Shown here: positions 1 through 5,523 of the stretch, piece after piece
Numbering within the stretch: the first letter of the stretch is position 1
Layout: the number at the start of each line of letters is the position of its first letter
Origin: an uncultured Sporolactobacillus sp.
GTDB taxonomy: Bacteria > Bacillota > Bacilli > Bacillales > Sporolactobacillaceae
Reading direction: 5' to 3'
Length of the DNA: 5,572 nucleotides
NCBI GenBank assembly: GCA_900543345.1
Contig: UQRJ01000207.1
Coordinates: 1 to 5,572, forward strand
The notes under the pieces: model-generated
Told to the model about the DNA's origin: nothing
The model's input: only the letters and a program-made list of their open reading frames with translations
Databases searched by the model: none
Position numbers and translations under genes: made by a program

Positions 1-46
1 AGATGTCTTAGGGTCTCGTGGGCTCGGAGATGTGTATAAGAGACAG
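1..46 (+). other. Untrimmed Illumina Nextera i7 adapter (artefact)
   Basis: These bases are library adapter, not genome. Positions 28-46 are the 19-base Tn5 mosaic end (AGATGTGTATAAGAGACAG). Positions 13-27 are the Nextera read-2 linker (GTCTCGTGGGCTCGG). Positions 5-12 (GTCTTAGG) are the reverse complement of an 8-base i7 index, CCTAAGAC, and 1-4 begin the outer flow-cell part. The exact inverted copy is at the other end of the window. Genomic sequence starts at about base 47. An open reading frame that seems to start with GTG at 32 takes its first five codons from this adapter. Confidence 0.97.
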
Positions 47-490
47 TTCTTACATCGAGTTGACTATCATATTTCATCAGGTAATACCAAGGGAGTTGAA
101 CGAAATATCGTTTTCGGCATGCTTCCTTGGGGACTTTCACGTGCCATTCCGGTCTTTCTCATGCTTATTCTAGGTAACCACGTCGTTAACTTAATTGTTC
201 AAAAAATGCCGCAATGGTTGACTAACGGCCTTTCTGTTGCAGGAGGAATTCTTCCGGTTGTCGGTATTGCTATTTTATTACGTTATCTGCCGGCAAAAAA
301 GTTCGTTGCCTACCTTATCATCGGTTTTATTGCTGCATCTTATTTAAAAATTCCAATGCTCGGCGTTGCACTCTTAGGAACCGCATTAGCCATCATTTAT
401 TACAAAAAAGGTTCGGATCACGAGGATCACAATCAGGGGAATACAACTAAGGAGGTATACCGTAATGAGCTCGGAGAATACGAAGACTAA
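47..490 (+). CDS. PTS mannose/sorbose-family EIIC, C-terminal part (5' truncated)
   Basis: This is the last 147 residues of the EIIC membrane subunit of a mannose-family phosphotransferase system, which forms the sugar channel together with EIID. About the first 115 residues are missing when it is lined up with the complete EIIC at 4504-5295. The shared core is clear: NGLSVAGGILPVVGIAILL (residues 60-78 of the fragment) against SGLSFAGGIMPAVGFAMLL there, then a Leu/Pro-rich helix (YLKIPMLGVALLG). Three or four hydrophobic segments are followed by a charged cytosolic tail (GSDHEDHNQG). The GTG at 32 that would open this frame lies in adapter, so it is not a real start. The stop TAA at 488-490 lies inside the next gene, EIID, giving a 26-base overlap typical of these operons. 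The EIIC family call is firm; the sugar cannot be told from this part. EIIA and EIIB are expected upstream, off the window. Confidence 0.93.
   Translation, partial: FLHRVDYHISSGNTKGVERNIVFGMLPWGLSRAIPVFLMLILGNHVVNLIVQKMPQWLTNGLSVAGGILPVVGIAILLRYLPAKKFVAYLIIGFIAASYLKIPMLGVALLGTALAIIYYKKGSDHEDHNQGNTTKEVYRNELGEYED
448..456 (+). promoter_or_regulatory. Strong ribosome binding site of the + strand EIID
   Basis: TAAGGAGGT is a near-perfect complement of the 16S rRNA 3' end and sits 8 bases before the ATG at 465. It lies inside the last codons of EIIC, so EIID translation can start efficiently while EIIC is still being read. It fixes the EIID start. Confidence 0.9.
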
Positions 491-1280
491 AGTCATCACA
501 AAGCACGACCTATTTCGTGCCAACTGGCGTTGGCTGTGGGCCAGCCAAATCTGCTGGAATTACGAACGAATGATGTCAACTGGTTATCTATATACCATTT
601 TGCCGATCATGAAGAAGTTGTATAAAGGCAAAGACGAGCTTATCAAAATGATGCGGATGCAAAATCAATTTTTCAACACAAATGCTTATATCGGCGGTTT
701 CATTGTCGGCATGGATATGGCAATGGAAGAGAAAGAGGGCTCAAAAGCGCAAGAAGCGATTGCCGGTTTAAAAGCCGGCCTCATGGGCCCGTTTGCCGGT
801 GTCGGCGATACCATATTCGGTGTCATTTTACCAACGATTTTCGGATCAATCGGTTCCTACATGGGGTTAAAAGGAAGTGCCATTGGCGCACTATTGTGGC
901 TTGCTGTTAACTTCGCGGTCCTTTGCTTACGGTTTTCATTTTTGCCGCTCGGTTATGCACAAGGCGCAAAGCTAATTAGTGCAACCGGTGAAAAACTAAG
1001 CAGAATTACTGATTCGGCAATTTTGCTCGGCATAACCGTTGTCGGTGCGTTGATTCCAACCGTGATAACAGCCAAAGTCCCTTTTGTTTTTCATACCGGA
1101 AAAGTCACATTAAAGATGCAATCGATTCTCGATCAAATTATGCCGGCACTCATACCTGCTCTTCTTGTTGGGTTAGTATACTGGTTGCTGGGCAAGAAAA
1201 AAGTCACATCCACAAAGATGATTATCTTTGTGATGATTTTAGGCATTGTACTCAGTGCGCTGCATGTATTAGGTAAATGA
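465..1280 (+). CDS. PTS mannose/sorbose-family EIID
   Basis: This is a complete 271-residue EIID subunit, of usual length for the family. EIID pairs with EIIC in the membrane to carry sugar, while EIIA and EIIB pass on the phosphate. Family marks seen are NYERM at residues 32-36, the FFNTNAYIGGF stretch at 69-79, MAMEEKEG at 86-92, and the glycine-rich LMGPFAGVGDTIF at 106-118. After this come hydrophobic segments near 120-165, 185-205 and 225-270. HTGKVT at 210-215 matches HAGKVT in the second EIID of this window (3660-4514), but the two proteins are clearly diverged, so they serve separate systems and are not a recent duplication. The start is set by the strong ribosome binding site at 448-456. 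It overlaps EIIC by 26 bases and is the last PTS gene before the terminator at 1352-1394. Substrate unknown. Confidence 0.96.
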   Translation: MSSENTKTKVITKHDLFRANWRWLWASQICWNYERMMSTGYLYTILPIMKKLYKGKDELIKMMRMQNQFFNTNAYIGGFIVGMDMAMEEKEGSKAQEAIAGLKAGLMGPFAGVGDTIFGVILPTIFGSIGSYMGLKGSAIGALLWLAVNFAVLCLRFSFLPLGYAQGAKLISATGEKLSRITDSAILLGITVVGALIPTVITAKVPFVFHTGKVTLKMQSILDQIMPALIPALLVGLVYWLLGKKKVTSTKMIIFVMILGIVLSALHVLGK

Positions 1281-1320
1281 CAACTCCGGTATTTGCGAGT
1301 AACCGGCAAAACATATCAAT

Positions 1321-1368
1321 CGTTAATGGCGTAGAAAGTACAACCGTTAATGGCGTAGAAAGTACAAC
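1321..1368 (+). repeat. 24-base perfect tandem repeat, two copies
   Basis: Two identical adjacent 24-base units (1321-1344 and 1345-1368) start CGTTAATGGCGTAG and end AAAGTACAAC. They lie between the EIID stop and cutC. Each unit carries GGCGTAGAAAG, the left arm of the terminator hairpin whose single right arm is at 1372-1383, so the duplication offers two competing left arms (1328-1338 and 1352-1362). The unit length is a multiple of three, so if the upstream frame were read it would encode an eight-residue repeat, VNGVESTT. Origin by replication slippage is the simplest reading. Confidence 0.95.
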
Positions 1369-1394
1369 AGTCTTTCCTACGCCGCTTTTTATTT
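1352..1394 (+). terminator. Rho-independent terminator after the + strand PTS operon
   Basis: GGCGTAGAAAG (1352-1362) pairs with CTTTCCTACGCC (1372-1383) as an 11-base-pair stem with one bulged C and a 9-base loop. The stem is followed by GCTTTTTATTT. It lies 71 bases past the EIID stop and should end the PTS transcript. The reverse strand has no T run after the hairpin, so it works in the + direction only. Confidence 0.85.
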
Positions 1395-1431
1395 ATGGAT
1401 CAGTCAGGCAGGATTTTAAGCACTCGGGAAT

Positions 1432-1435
1432 GGAG
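1432..1435 (+). promoter_or_regulatory. Ribosome binding site that sets the cutC start
   Basis: GGAG lies 9 bases before the ATG at 1445. The in-frame ATGs further upstream (1430 and 1277) lack a comparable site, and homologous CutC proteins begin a few residues before the LEICC motif, as the product from 1445 does. Confidence 0.7.
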
Positions 1436-1444
1436 ATGATTATC

Positions 1445-2191
1445 ATGCCAAAAATTACATTGGAAATCTGTTGCGGCTCTGCAGAAGACGTTATTCAATC
1501 TAAACAGCACGGCGCAGATCGTGTTGAACTCAATTCCTGCCTTTTTTTCGGCGGACTGACGCCGAGTATCGGCGAATTGAAGATCGCCCGAGCGACAGAC
1601 ATCGAAATCATTGCCATGGTGCGGCCGCGCACCGGGGGATTCTGCTACACAAAAAACGAATTCGAAACGATGAAAGCCGATGCCAAGTGTTTGCTGAATC
1701 AGGGGGCCGATGGTATTGCGTTCGGTTTTCTGAAGCCGGACGGCACTATCGATGAAGACCGGTGTCAACAAATGTTGGCGATCATCGGCGATCGGGTCAG
1801 CGTTTTTCACCGCGCCTTCGATGTTGTCACCGACTGGAAAGCAGCAATGAATGTCCTCTGTCGATTAGGCGTATCCAGGATTTTAACCAGCGGCCGACAC
1901 GCAACGGCCCTGCAAGGAACGGCAACTCTAAAAGAAATGAGGCAATTTGCGGCCGGGCGCATACAAATTCTTCCGGGAGCCGGCATTCACGCAATGAATG
2001 CCGAGAAAATTATTAGGTCGACCGGATGCAATCAAATCCACGCCGGATTAAGAACAGTAGCTTTTGACAATTCATCAACCGGAAATCCGGCTATTCATTT
2101 TGTCGGTAGTTCCCTTCCGGCCGAAGGTGAATTTGACTTAACAAATAAAGAGAAGGTAATTGAGTTAAGGAAAGCTGTGGATTCATTATAA
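1445..2191 (+). CDS. cutC: CutC family protein (copper homeostasis protein CutC)
   Basis: This is a 248-residue cytosolic protein of the CutC family, a TIM-barrel fold. Conserved family marks in order are LEICC (6-10), GADRVELN (23-30), GGLTPS (36-41), VRPRTGGFCY (59-68), FHRAFD (121-126), RILTSG (145-150), PGAGI (177-181) and QIHAGLR (197-203). Length is normal and no key block is missing. The frame stays open back to an ATG at 1277 that overlaps the EIID stop, but the 56 extra residues would run through the tandem repeat and terminator, so the ATG at 1445 with its GGAG site is preferred. CutC was named for copper tolerance in E. coli. That phenotype was later traced to the small RNA MicL made from the 3' end of the E. 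coli gene, so the protein's role is unsettled. Nothing else in this window points to copper. It follows a terminator and probably depends on read-through or on its own promoter, which I could not identify. Confidence 0.93.
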   Translation: MPKITLEICCGSAEDVIQSKQHGADRVELNSCLFFGGLTPSIGELKIARATDIEIIAMVRPRTGGFCYTKNEFETMKADAKCLLNQGADGIAFGFLKPDGTIDEDRCQQMLAIIGDRVSVFHRAFDVVTDWKAAMNVLCRLGVSRILTSGRHATALQGTATLKEMRQFAAGRIQILPGAGIHAMNAEKIIRSTGCNQIHAGLRTVAFDNSSTGNPAIHFVGSSLPAEGEFDLTNKEKVIELRKAVDSL

Positions 2192-2218
2192 CGCGTAATC
2201 CACCGCACATTCATAGCC

Positions 2219-2268
2219 AAAAAGAAGACCGGCAGGAAAAAGGACAATGCTGAAGCCTTTTCTTGCCG
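2219..2268 (-). terminator. Probable terminator of the nagA operon
   Basis: CGGCAGGAAAAAGG (2230-2243) and CCTTTTCTTGCCG (2256-2268) form a stem of about 13 base pairs with one G-U pair, one bulged A and a 12-base loop. Read on the - strand the hairpin is followed by GTCTTCTTTTT (2219-2229), a U-rich tail. It lies about 190 bases past the nagA stop. On the + strand the tail is poor (ATCTGCATTTTC), so the - direction is favoured. Confidence 0.6.
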
Positions 2269-2282
2269 ATCTGCATTTTCGG

Positions 2283-2316
2283 GGGCGGACTTCATAAGTG
2301 CTGCCGCCCTTCTTTT
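2283..2316 (+). terminator. Probable terminator of cutC
   Basis: GGGCGG (2283-2288) pairs with CCGCCC (2304-2309). Inside it is a smaller ACTT/AAGT hairpin with an unpaired GCTG on one side. TTCTTTT (2310-2316) follows directly. It is 92 bases past the cutC stop. The stem is short but very GC-rich. Confidence 0.55.
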
Positions 2317-2454
2317 CGTCATGCTGGGTCTTTCCATAGACAATGATCTGTTATGATAAAACGGAACGGGCGCAAAAGCTCTCGCCAAAATCGGAGTCCA
2401 CCAACAAATTTATCCGGCTCGATTAAATGGATTGGTAAAATAACGATAACGGAC

Positions 2455-3606
2455 TTATGCTTTATACTTTAACACCCCATTGAGATAGGTCGCCTGCAAA
2501 CTCATATCGGGCTTTAAAACCAAGAAATCGGCCTCTCTTCCCGGTATAATGGCTCCACATTGGTCATCGATGTTTGAACTCTTGGCCGGAACCGAACTGG
2601 CCATATTTATTGCCTCGGCAGGCGTCGCAATATCCCAATCCACGACATTTTTGACGGCCTCATTTAATTTTAAGATGCTGCCGGCAAGGCTGTTTCCTTC
2701 TTTTAACTGAGCCATTCCATTTTTAACATAGACTGGAAGTTCGCCGAGGTAATAGTCTCCCTCGGGCATTAAACCTGCCCGCATGCAATCCGTGATTAAA
2801 GCGATGTGTTCCGGGCCTTTTAATTTAAACAGAATGCGAACAGCCTCTTTATCCACATGATGGCCATCACAGATCAACTCGTCATAGACGGCGCTCAATC
2901 CCATTGCCGCTCCCGCCATGCCAAGCCGACGATGATTGAAACCGCTCATGCCGTTAAAGGTATGCGTGAAGACTGTCGCACCGGCCTCAACGCAGGCCTT
3001 GGCCTGTTCAAAGGTAGCGTTGCTATGGCCCAGGGCAACGGCAACTCCTTTATTGACGACATGTTTTATAAAATCAACGGCTCCCGCTCGTTCCGGAGCA
3101 ATGGAAATCTTTTTAATGATACCTCGAGCGGCTGCTTGCCACCGATCAAACAGCGAAATGTCCGGATCAACAAAATACTTGGGATTTTGCGCTCCTTTAT
3201 GCTCTTCGGTATAAAACGGCCCCTCCAAATGGATCCCTTGAATTTTTGCGCCATCCACCTCTTGATAATGTTGACCGATGGTTTGACAGACCGCCAAAAA
3301 TTCAGCAAATGAAGCCGTTAATGTCGTCGGTGTCCATGAAGTGACGCCGCATTTTAATAATCCTTCAGACATTTTGTTTATGCCGTTCCAGCTGTTGTCC
3401 ATGATATCATGATCGAGCAAACCGTGAATATGCGTGTCGACCAGCCCCGGGGCCACCCAATAGCCCTGGTAGTCGACAACCTTTTCTCCCTTAGGTAAAG
3501 CAGTTGAAAAATGACCGAACTGATGACGATCGGTGATTTCCAAATACCCCTTACCTTCCGTGTAATTCGGCAGGAAAAACTTATCTGCATGAAGATAATA
3601 AGTCAA
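2455..3606 (-). CDS. nagA: N-acetylglucosamine-/N-acetylgalactosamine-6-phosphate deacetylase
   Basis: This enzyme removes acetate from an N-acetylhexosamine-6-phosphate in the cytosol, giving hexosamine-6-phosphate. It is an amidohydrolase of 383 residues, normal for the family. Visible metal and active-site residues are His59-X-His61 (VDTHIHG), Glu128 (LEGPF), His194 (ALGHSNAT), His215 (THTFNGM), His249-His250 (CDGHH) and catalytic Asp273 (LITDCM). Having HxH fits the two-metal Gram-positive type such as B. subtilis NagA, whereas E. coli NagA has Gln and Asn there. The start is TTG at 3606, set by GGAGGAG at 3614-3620 and by the family N-terminus (TYYLHADKFFLP). The frame is open back to 3759, but that extension overlaps EIID and is not protein-like. 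The gene follows an EIIB-EIIC-EIID set with AgaW-like EIIC, so the natural substrate may be GalNAc-6-phosphate (agaA role) rather than GlcNAc-6-phosphate. The sequence does not settle this. Confidence 0.95.
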   Translation of the reverse strand: MTYYLHADKFFLPNYTEGKGYLEITDRHQFGHFSTALPKGEKVVDYQGYWVAPGLVDTHIHGLLDHDIMDNSWNGINKMSEGLLKCGVTSWTPTTLTASFAEFLAVCQTIGQHYQEVDGAKIQGIHLEGPFYTEEHKGAQNPKYFVDPDISLFDRWQAAARGIIKKISIAPERAGAVDFIKHVVNKGVAVALGHSNATFEQAKACVEAGATVFTHTFNGMSGFNHRRLGMAGAAMGLSAVYDELICDGHHVDKEAVRILFKLKGPEHIALITDCMRAGLMPEGDYYLGELPVYVKNGMAQLKEGNSLAGSILKLNEAVKNVVDWDIATPAEAINMASSVPAKSSNIDDQCGAIIPGREADFLVLKPDMSLQATYLNGVLKYKA

Positions 3607-3613
3607 CGATCTT

Positions 3614-3620
3614 CTCCTCC
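3614..3620 (-). promoter_or_regulatory. Ribosome binding site that sets the TTG start of nagA
   Basis: On the - strand GGAGGAG stands 7 bases before the TTG at 3606. No ATG or GTG start in the nagA frame is near it. It lies just downstream of the terminator hairpin, with only a few bases between the U tract and this site. Confidence 0.85.
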
Positions 3621-3626
3621 ATTCAT

Positions 3627-3651
3627 AAAAAAAGCTGGCATCAGGCCAGCT
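3627..3651 (-). terminator. Intrinsic terminator between EIID and nagA
   Basis: On the - strand AGCTGGC (3651-3645), loop CTGAT, GCCAGCT (3639-3633) form a perfect 7-base-pair stem running straight into a tract of seven Ts (3633-3627). It begins 8 bases past the EIID stop (3660) and ends 6 bases before the nagA ribosome binding site. There is no room for a promoter after it, so nagA must rely on read-through or on a promoter inside EIID. It probably acts as a partial terminator that lowers nagA relative to the PTS genes. The reverse strand lacks a T run. Confidence 0.85.
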
Positions 3652-3659
3652 CGGCATCA

Positions 3660-4514
3660 TTATGCCAAAAGTTTGAAATAGGCTCCGACAAGTCCAACGA
3701 CTACGGTAATGATGATCAGTGTCATCGGCGAACGTCCTTTTCTCAACATCCAGAAGCAAAAGAAGGTAAAGAGAAGCGGAACCAGTTGGGGCATAATCTT
3801 ATCCAGCACCCCTTTTTGCAGCGCAACCGTGACTTTACCGGCGTGAATCGTTACGCCGAATTTAAAGGAAACATACGTCGCAACCAGTGCCCCGATAACC
3901 GTTAAACCGACAATCGAAGCAGCCCGACCAATCTTTTTGGTATTCTCTTTCATTGTCGCTATGGCTCGAGTCCCTGAAGTATAGCCATAATTCATCAACC
4001 AGAAAATCAACGAAAAGTGTACTGCATTAAATATGATTAAAAACAGGATTGGACCGAAGAAGTTTCCTTGCATGGACAATGAAGCGCCGATGCCGGCCGT
4101 GATCGGCAATAAGGTCAGCCAAAATAGCGCGTCGCCGATGCCGCCGAGAGGACCCATCAAAGCAACTTTAATGCCTCGGGTAGCCGATCGATTCTCTTTA
4201 TTTTCCTCCATAGCCGTAATAATACCTTGAATAAAAGTAACAAGGAACGGATGCGTATTAAAAAATTGCAAGTGATCCAGTAACGCATTGGATAAGTCTT
4301 TTTTATTTTTATGAATTTTTTTCAAGGCGGGAATCAAACTGTATGTCCAGCCGCCGCCCTGCATTCTTTCATAGTTAAAAGAAGATTGCAATAACAGCGA
4401 ACGCCAAACCATTCGGTGCAAATCTTTTTTGCTAACCACTTTACGAACTGTCGGATCTTCAAAGGTATTGGGAATATTAACGACCTGACTCGTTTGATCC
4501 TGTTTAGATGCCAT
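3660..4514 (-). CDS. PTS mannose-family EIID (N-acetylhexosamine type by context)
   Basis: This is a complete 284-residue EIID, the membrane partner of the EIIC encoded just upstream. Family marks are FNYERMQGGGWTYSLIPALKK (starting at residue 46), FFNTHPFLVTFIQG at 84-97, AMEEN at 101-105 and MGPLGGIGDALFW at 120-132. Hydrophobic segments lie near 133-175, 200-215 and 243-282. The N-terminus carries about 13 more polar residues than the other EIID in the window (465-1280). The start ATG at 4514 follows GGGGAGG with 9 bases of spacing and overlaps the 3' end of EIIC by 11 bases, which suggests translational coupling. The stop TAA (3662-3660) is followed at once by the terminator at 3627-3651, then nagA. 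The order EIIB-EIIC-EIID-deacetylase resembles agaVWE-agaA of enterobacteria and the gnb GalNAc cluster of lactobacilli, so an amino sugar substrate is inferred, not shown. Confidence 0.95.
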   Translation of the reverse strand: MASKQDQTSQVVNIPNTFEDPTVRKVVSKKDLHRMVWRSLLLQSSFNYERMQGGGWTYSLIPALKKIHKNKKDLSNALLDHLQFFNTHPFLVTFIQGIITAMEENKENRSATRGIKVALMGPLGGIGDALFWLTLLPITAGIGASLSMQGNFFGPILFLIIFNAVHFSLIFWLMNYGYTSGTRAIATMKENTKKIGRAASIVGLTVIGALVATYVSFKFGVTIHAGKVTVALQKGVLDKIMPQLVPLLFTFFCFWMLRKGRSPMTLIIITVVVGLVGAYFKLLA

Positions 4515-5295
4515 TGCTGTAATCCTCCCCGTCCGCTAAATTAGTTGTGCTCGGCGCTCTACCGCCGCCGTCATGGTTACCGGGTTTGAAATAATCATAT
4601 CCCGCAATCGCCAATCCAATAATAGCCACGCCCAGAATCGGCAAGTTCAAGTAGGCGGCCAGTACAAAGCCGACGGCAAAGAAAGGAAGGTACTGGTTCT
4701 TCCACATGATTTTTAGCAGCATCGCAAAACCAACTGCCGGCATAATGCCGCCCGCGAAAGAAAGACCGCTCAAGATCCACTGCGGTACCCAATCAACGAA
4801 AGCTTTTGCCTGAGAAGCTCCCAGGTAGATCGGTAAGAAGGCAATAATGAAATAACCAATGAATAAAATGGCCGGTTGCAAAAAGCTCAGGCGGTCAATT
4901 GCCCCTGTATCAGCCTTTTTCGCTTTATTATCCATAACATGCATGACCGGCGAAAAAACGGTAAACAGTAAAGTAATCAGCCCTTGCACAGCTACTGCGA
5001 ACGGAACGGCTACTCCGACAGCCACCTTAGGGTCTTGATGAGTGAGAATGGCAAAAGCTGCACCGACCACTCCGCCAATGACAACATTTGGCGGCTGTGC
5101 CCCGGCGAGCGGCACCATGCCGGCCCAAACCAATTCCAACGTCCCGCCGACGATTAAGCCGGTCTTAAAGTCTCCCAGGATTAACCCGATGATCGCCCCG
5201 GTAACAATGGGCCGATGGATATGAGTTAAACCATTATACAAGTCAATACCGGCGATGCCGGCCCAAATGCCAATAAGCAACGCTTGTGCTAACAT
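4504..5295 (-). CDS. agaW: PTS mannose-family EIIC, AgaW-like (N-acetylgalactosamine type)
   Basis: This is a complete 263-residue EIIC channel subunit, full length for the family. The N-terminal half holds the typical blocks DLYNGLTHIHRPIVTGAIIG (residues 18-37), GGTLELVWAG (50-59), PLAGAQPPNVVIG (62-74) and VAVGVAVPFAVAVQ (91-104). These blocks look close to AgaW/AgaC of the enterobacterial aga locus as I remember them. The C-terminal half repeats the SGLSFAGGIMPAVGFAMLL core shared with the partial EIIC at 47-490. Around seven or more hydrophobic segments and a glycine-rich, charged cytosolic tail (GNHDGGG) are seen. The ATG at 5295 follows a run AAGGGGGG that overlaps the EIIB stop; the gap between the two genes is 13 bases. 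It overlaps EIID by 11 bases. EIIC family assignment is firm. The GalNAc label rests on similarity and on the neighbouring deacetylase. Confidence 0.93.
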   Translation of the reverse strand: MLAQALLIGIWAGIAGIDLYNGLTHIHRPIVTGAIIGLILGDFKTGLIVGGTLELVWAGMVPLAGAQPPNVVIGGVVGAAFAILTHQDPKVAVGVAVPFAVAVQGLITLLFTVFSPVMHVMDNKAKKADTGAIDRLSFLQPAILFIGYFIIAFLPIYLGASQAKAFVDWVPQWILSGLSFAGGIMPAVGFAMLLKIMWKNQYLPFFAVGFVLAAYLNLPILGVAIIGLAIAGYDYFKPGNHDGGGRAPSTTNLADGEDYSNGI

Positions 5296-5302
5296 TCGTT
5301 TT

Positions 5303-5311
5303 CCCCCCTTA
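5303..5311 (-). promoter_or_regulatory. G-run ribosome binding site of agaW overlapping the EIIB stop
   Basis: On the - strand TAAGGGGGG is both the EIIB stop codon (TAA, 5311-5309) and the ribosome binding site of EIIC, ending about 7 bases before its ATG at 5295. The six-G run replaces the usual GGAGG core, which makes it weaker than the other sites here and suggests coupling to EIIB translation. Confidence 0.65.
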
Positions 5312-5523
5312 GCTTTTCTTATACTTTTTTAATAGACTCATCATATCGGCAGCATGTTCACTGGGTATTCCTTGCACTTCCAAAGCGACGCCCAGCTTAT
5401 TGAGTTTATTGAAAGCATCGACATCGTCTTCGCTTACGGAAATCGTTTCCGACAATTGCTGTTTTCCCTCAGCAAAGTGTAAATTACCGATATTCCACTT
5501 TTTAACGGGCACGCCTCCTACCG
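5309..5523 (-). CDS. PTS mannose-family EIIB, C-terminal part (5' truncated)
   Basis: This is the last 70 residues of an EIIB, the cytosolic subunit that takes phosphate from EIIA and hands it to the sugar. Full EIIB proteins are about 160 residues, so the N-terminal half, with the phosphorylated histidine, is missing. GGVPVKKWNIGNLHFAEGKQ matches the GG(L/I)P...NVGG..F..GK region of ManX-type EIIB, followed by ISVSEDDVDAFNKLNKLGVALEVQGIP, the usual closing block. A GTG at 5512 looks like a start with AGGAGG before it, but spacing is only one base and those bases are the codons GGA GGC encoding the conserved Gly-Gly. The frame therefore runs on to the adapter at 5524 with no start. It lies 13 bases ahead of EIIC in the same operon. 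Confidence 0.88.

Noticed and set aside
924..939. A catabolite-repression (cre)-like sequence on the - strand (ATGAAAACCGTAAGCA)
   Set aside because: It has one base too many around the central CG compared with the consensus and lies inside EIID coding sequence, antisense to it; likely chance.
1291..1320. A possible cutC promoter (TTGCGA at 1293 and TATCAA at 1314)
   Set aside because: The spacer is only 15 bases, both boxes are poor matches, and it lies upstream of the terminator.
1321..1368. Possible CRISPR or other repeat array
   Set aside because: Only two directly abutting copies with no spacers, and no cas gene; a simple tandem duplication.
1400..1810. A 136-codon - strand frame inside cutC
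   Set aside because: It is antisense to the conserved CutC coding sequence, with all family motifs on the + strand; a shadow frame.
2095..2388. A 97-codon frame on the - strand between nagA and cutC
   Set aside because: It overlaps the 3' end of cutC and both terminator hairpins, has no ribosome binding site that I can see, and its product is not recognisable.
2857..3312. A 151-codon + strand frame inside nagA
   Set aside because: It is antisense to the metal-binding core of NagA; the product has no coherent features.
3650..3700. A possible internal promoter for nagA at the end of EIID (CATAAT near 3656-3664 on the - strand)
   Set aside because: No -35 element at acceptable spacing (TTGTCG would leave about 21 bases), and the terminator would still follow it.
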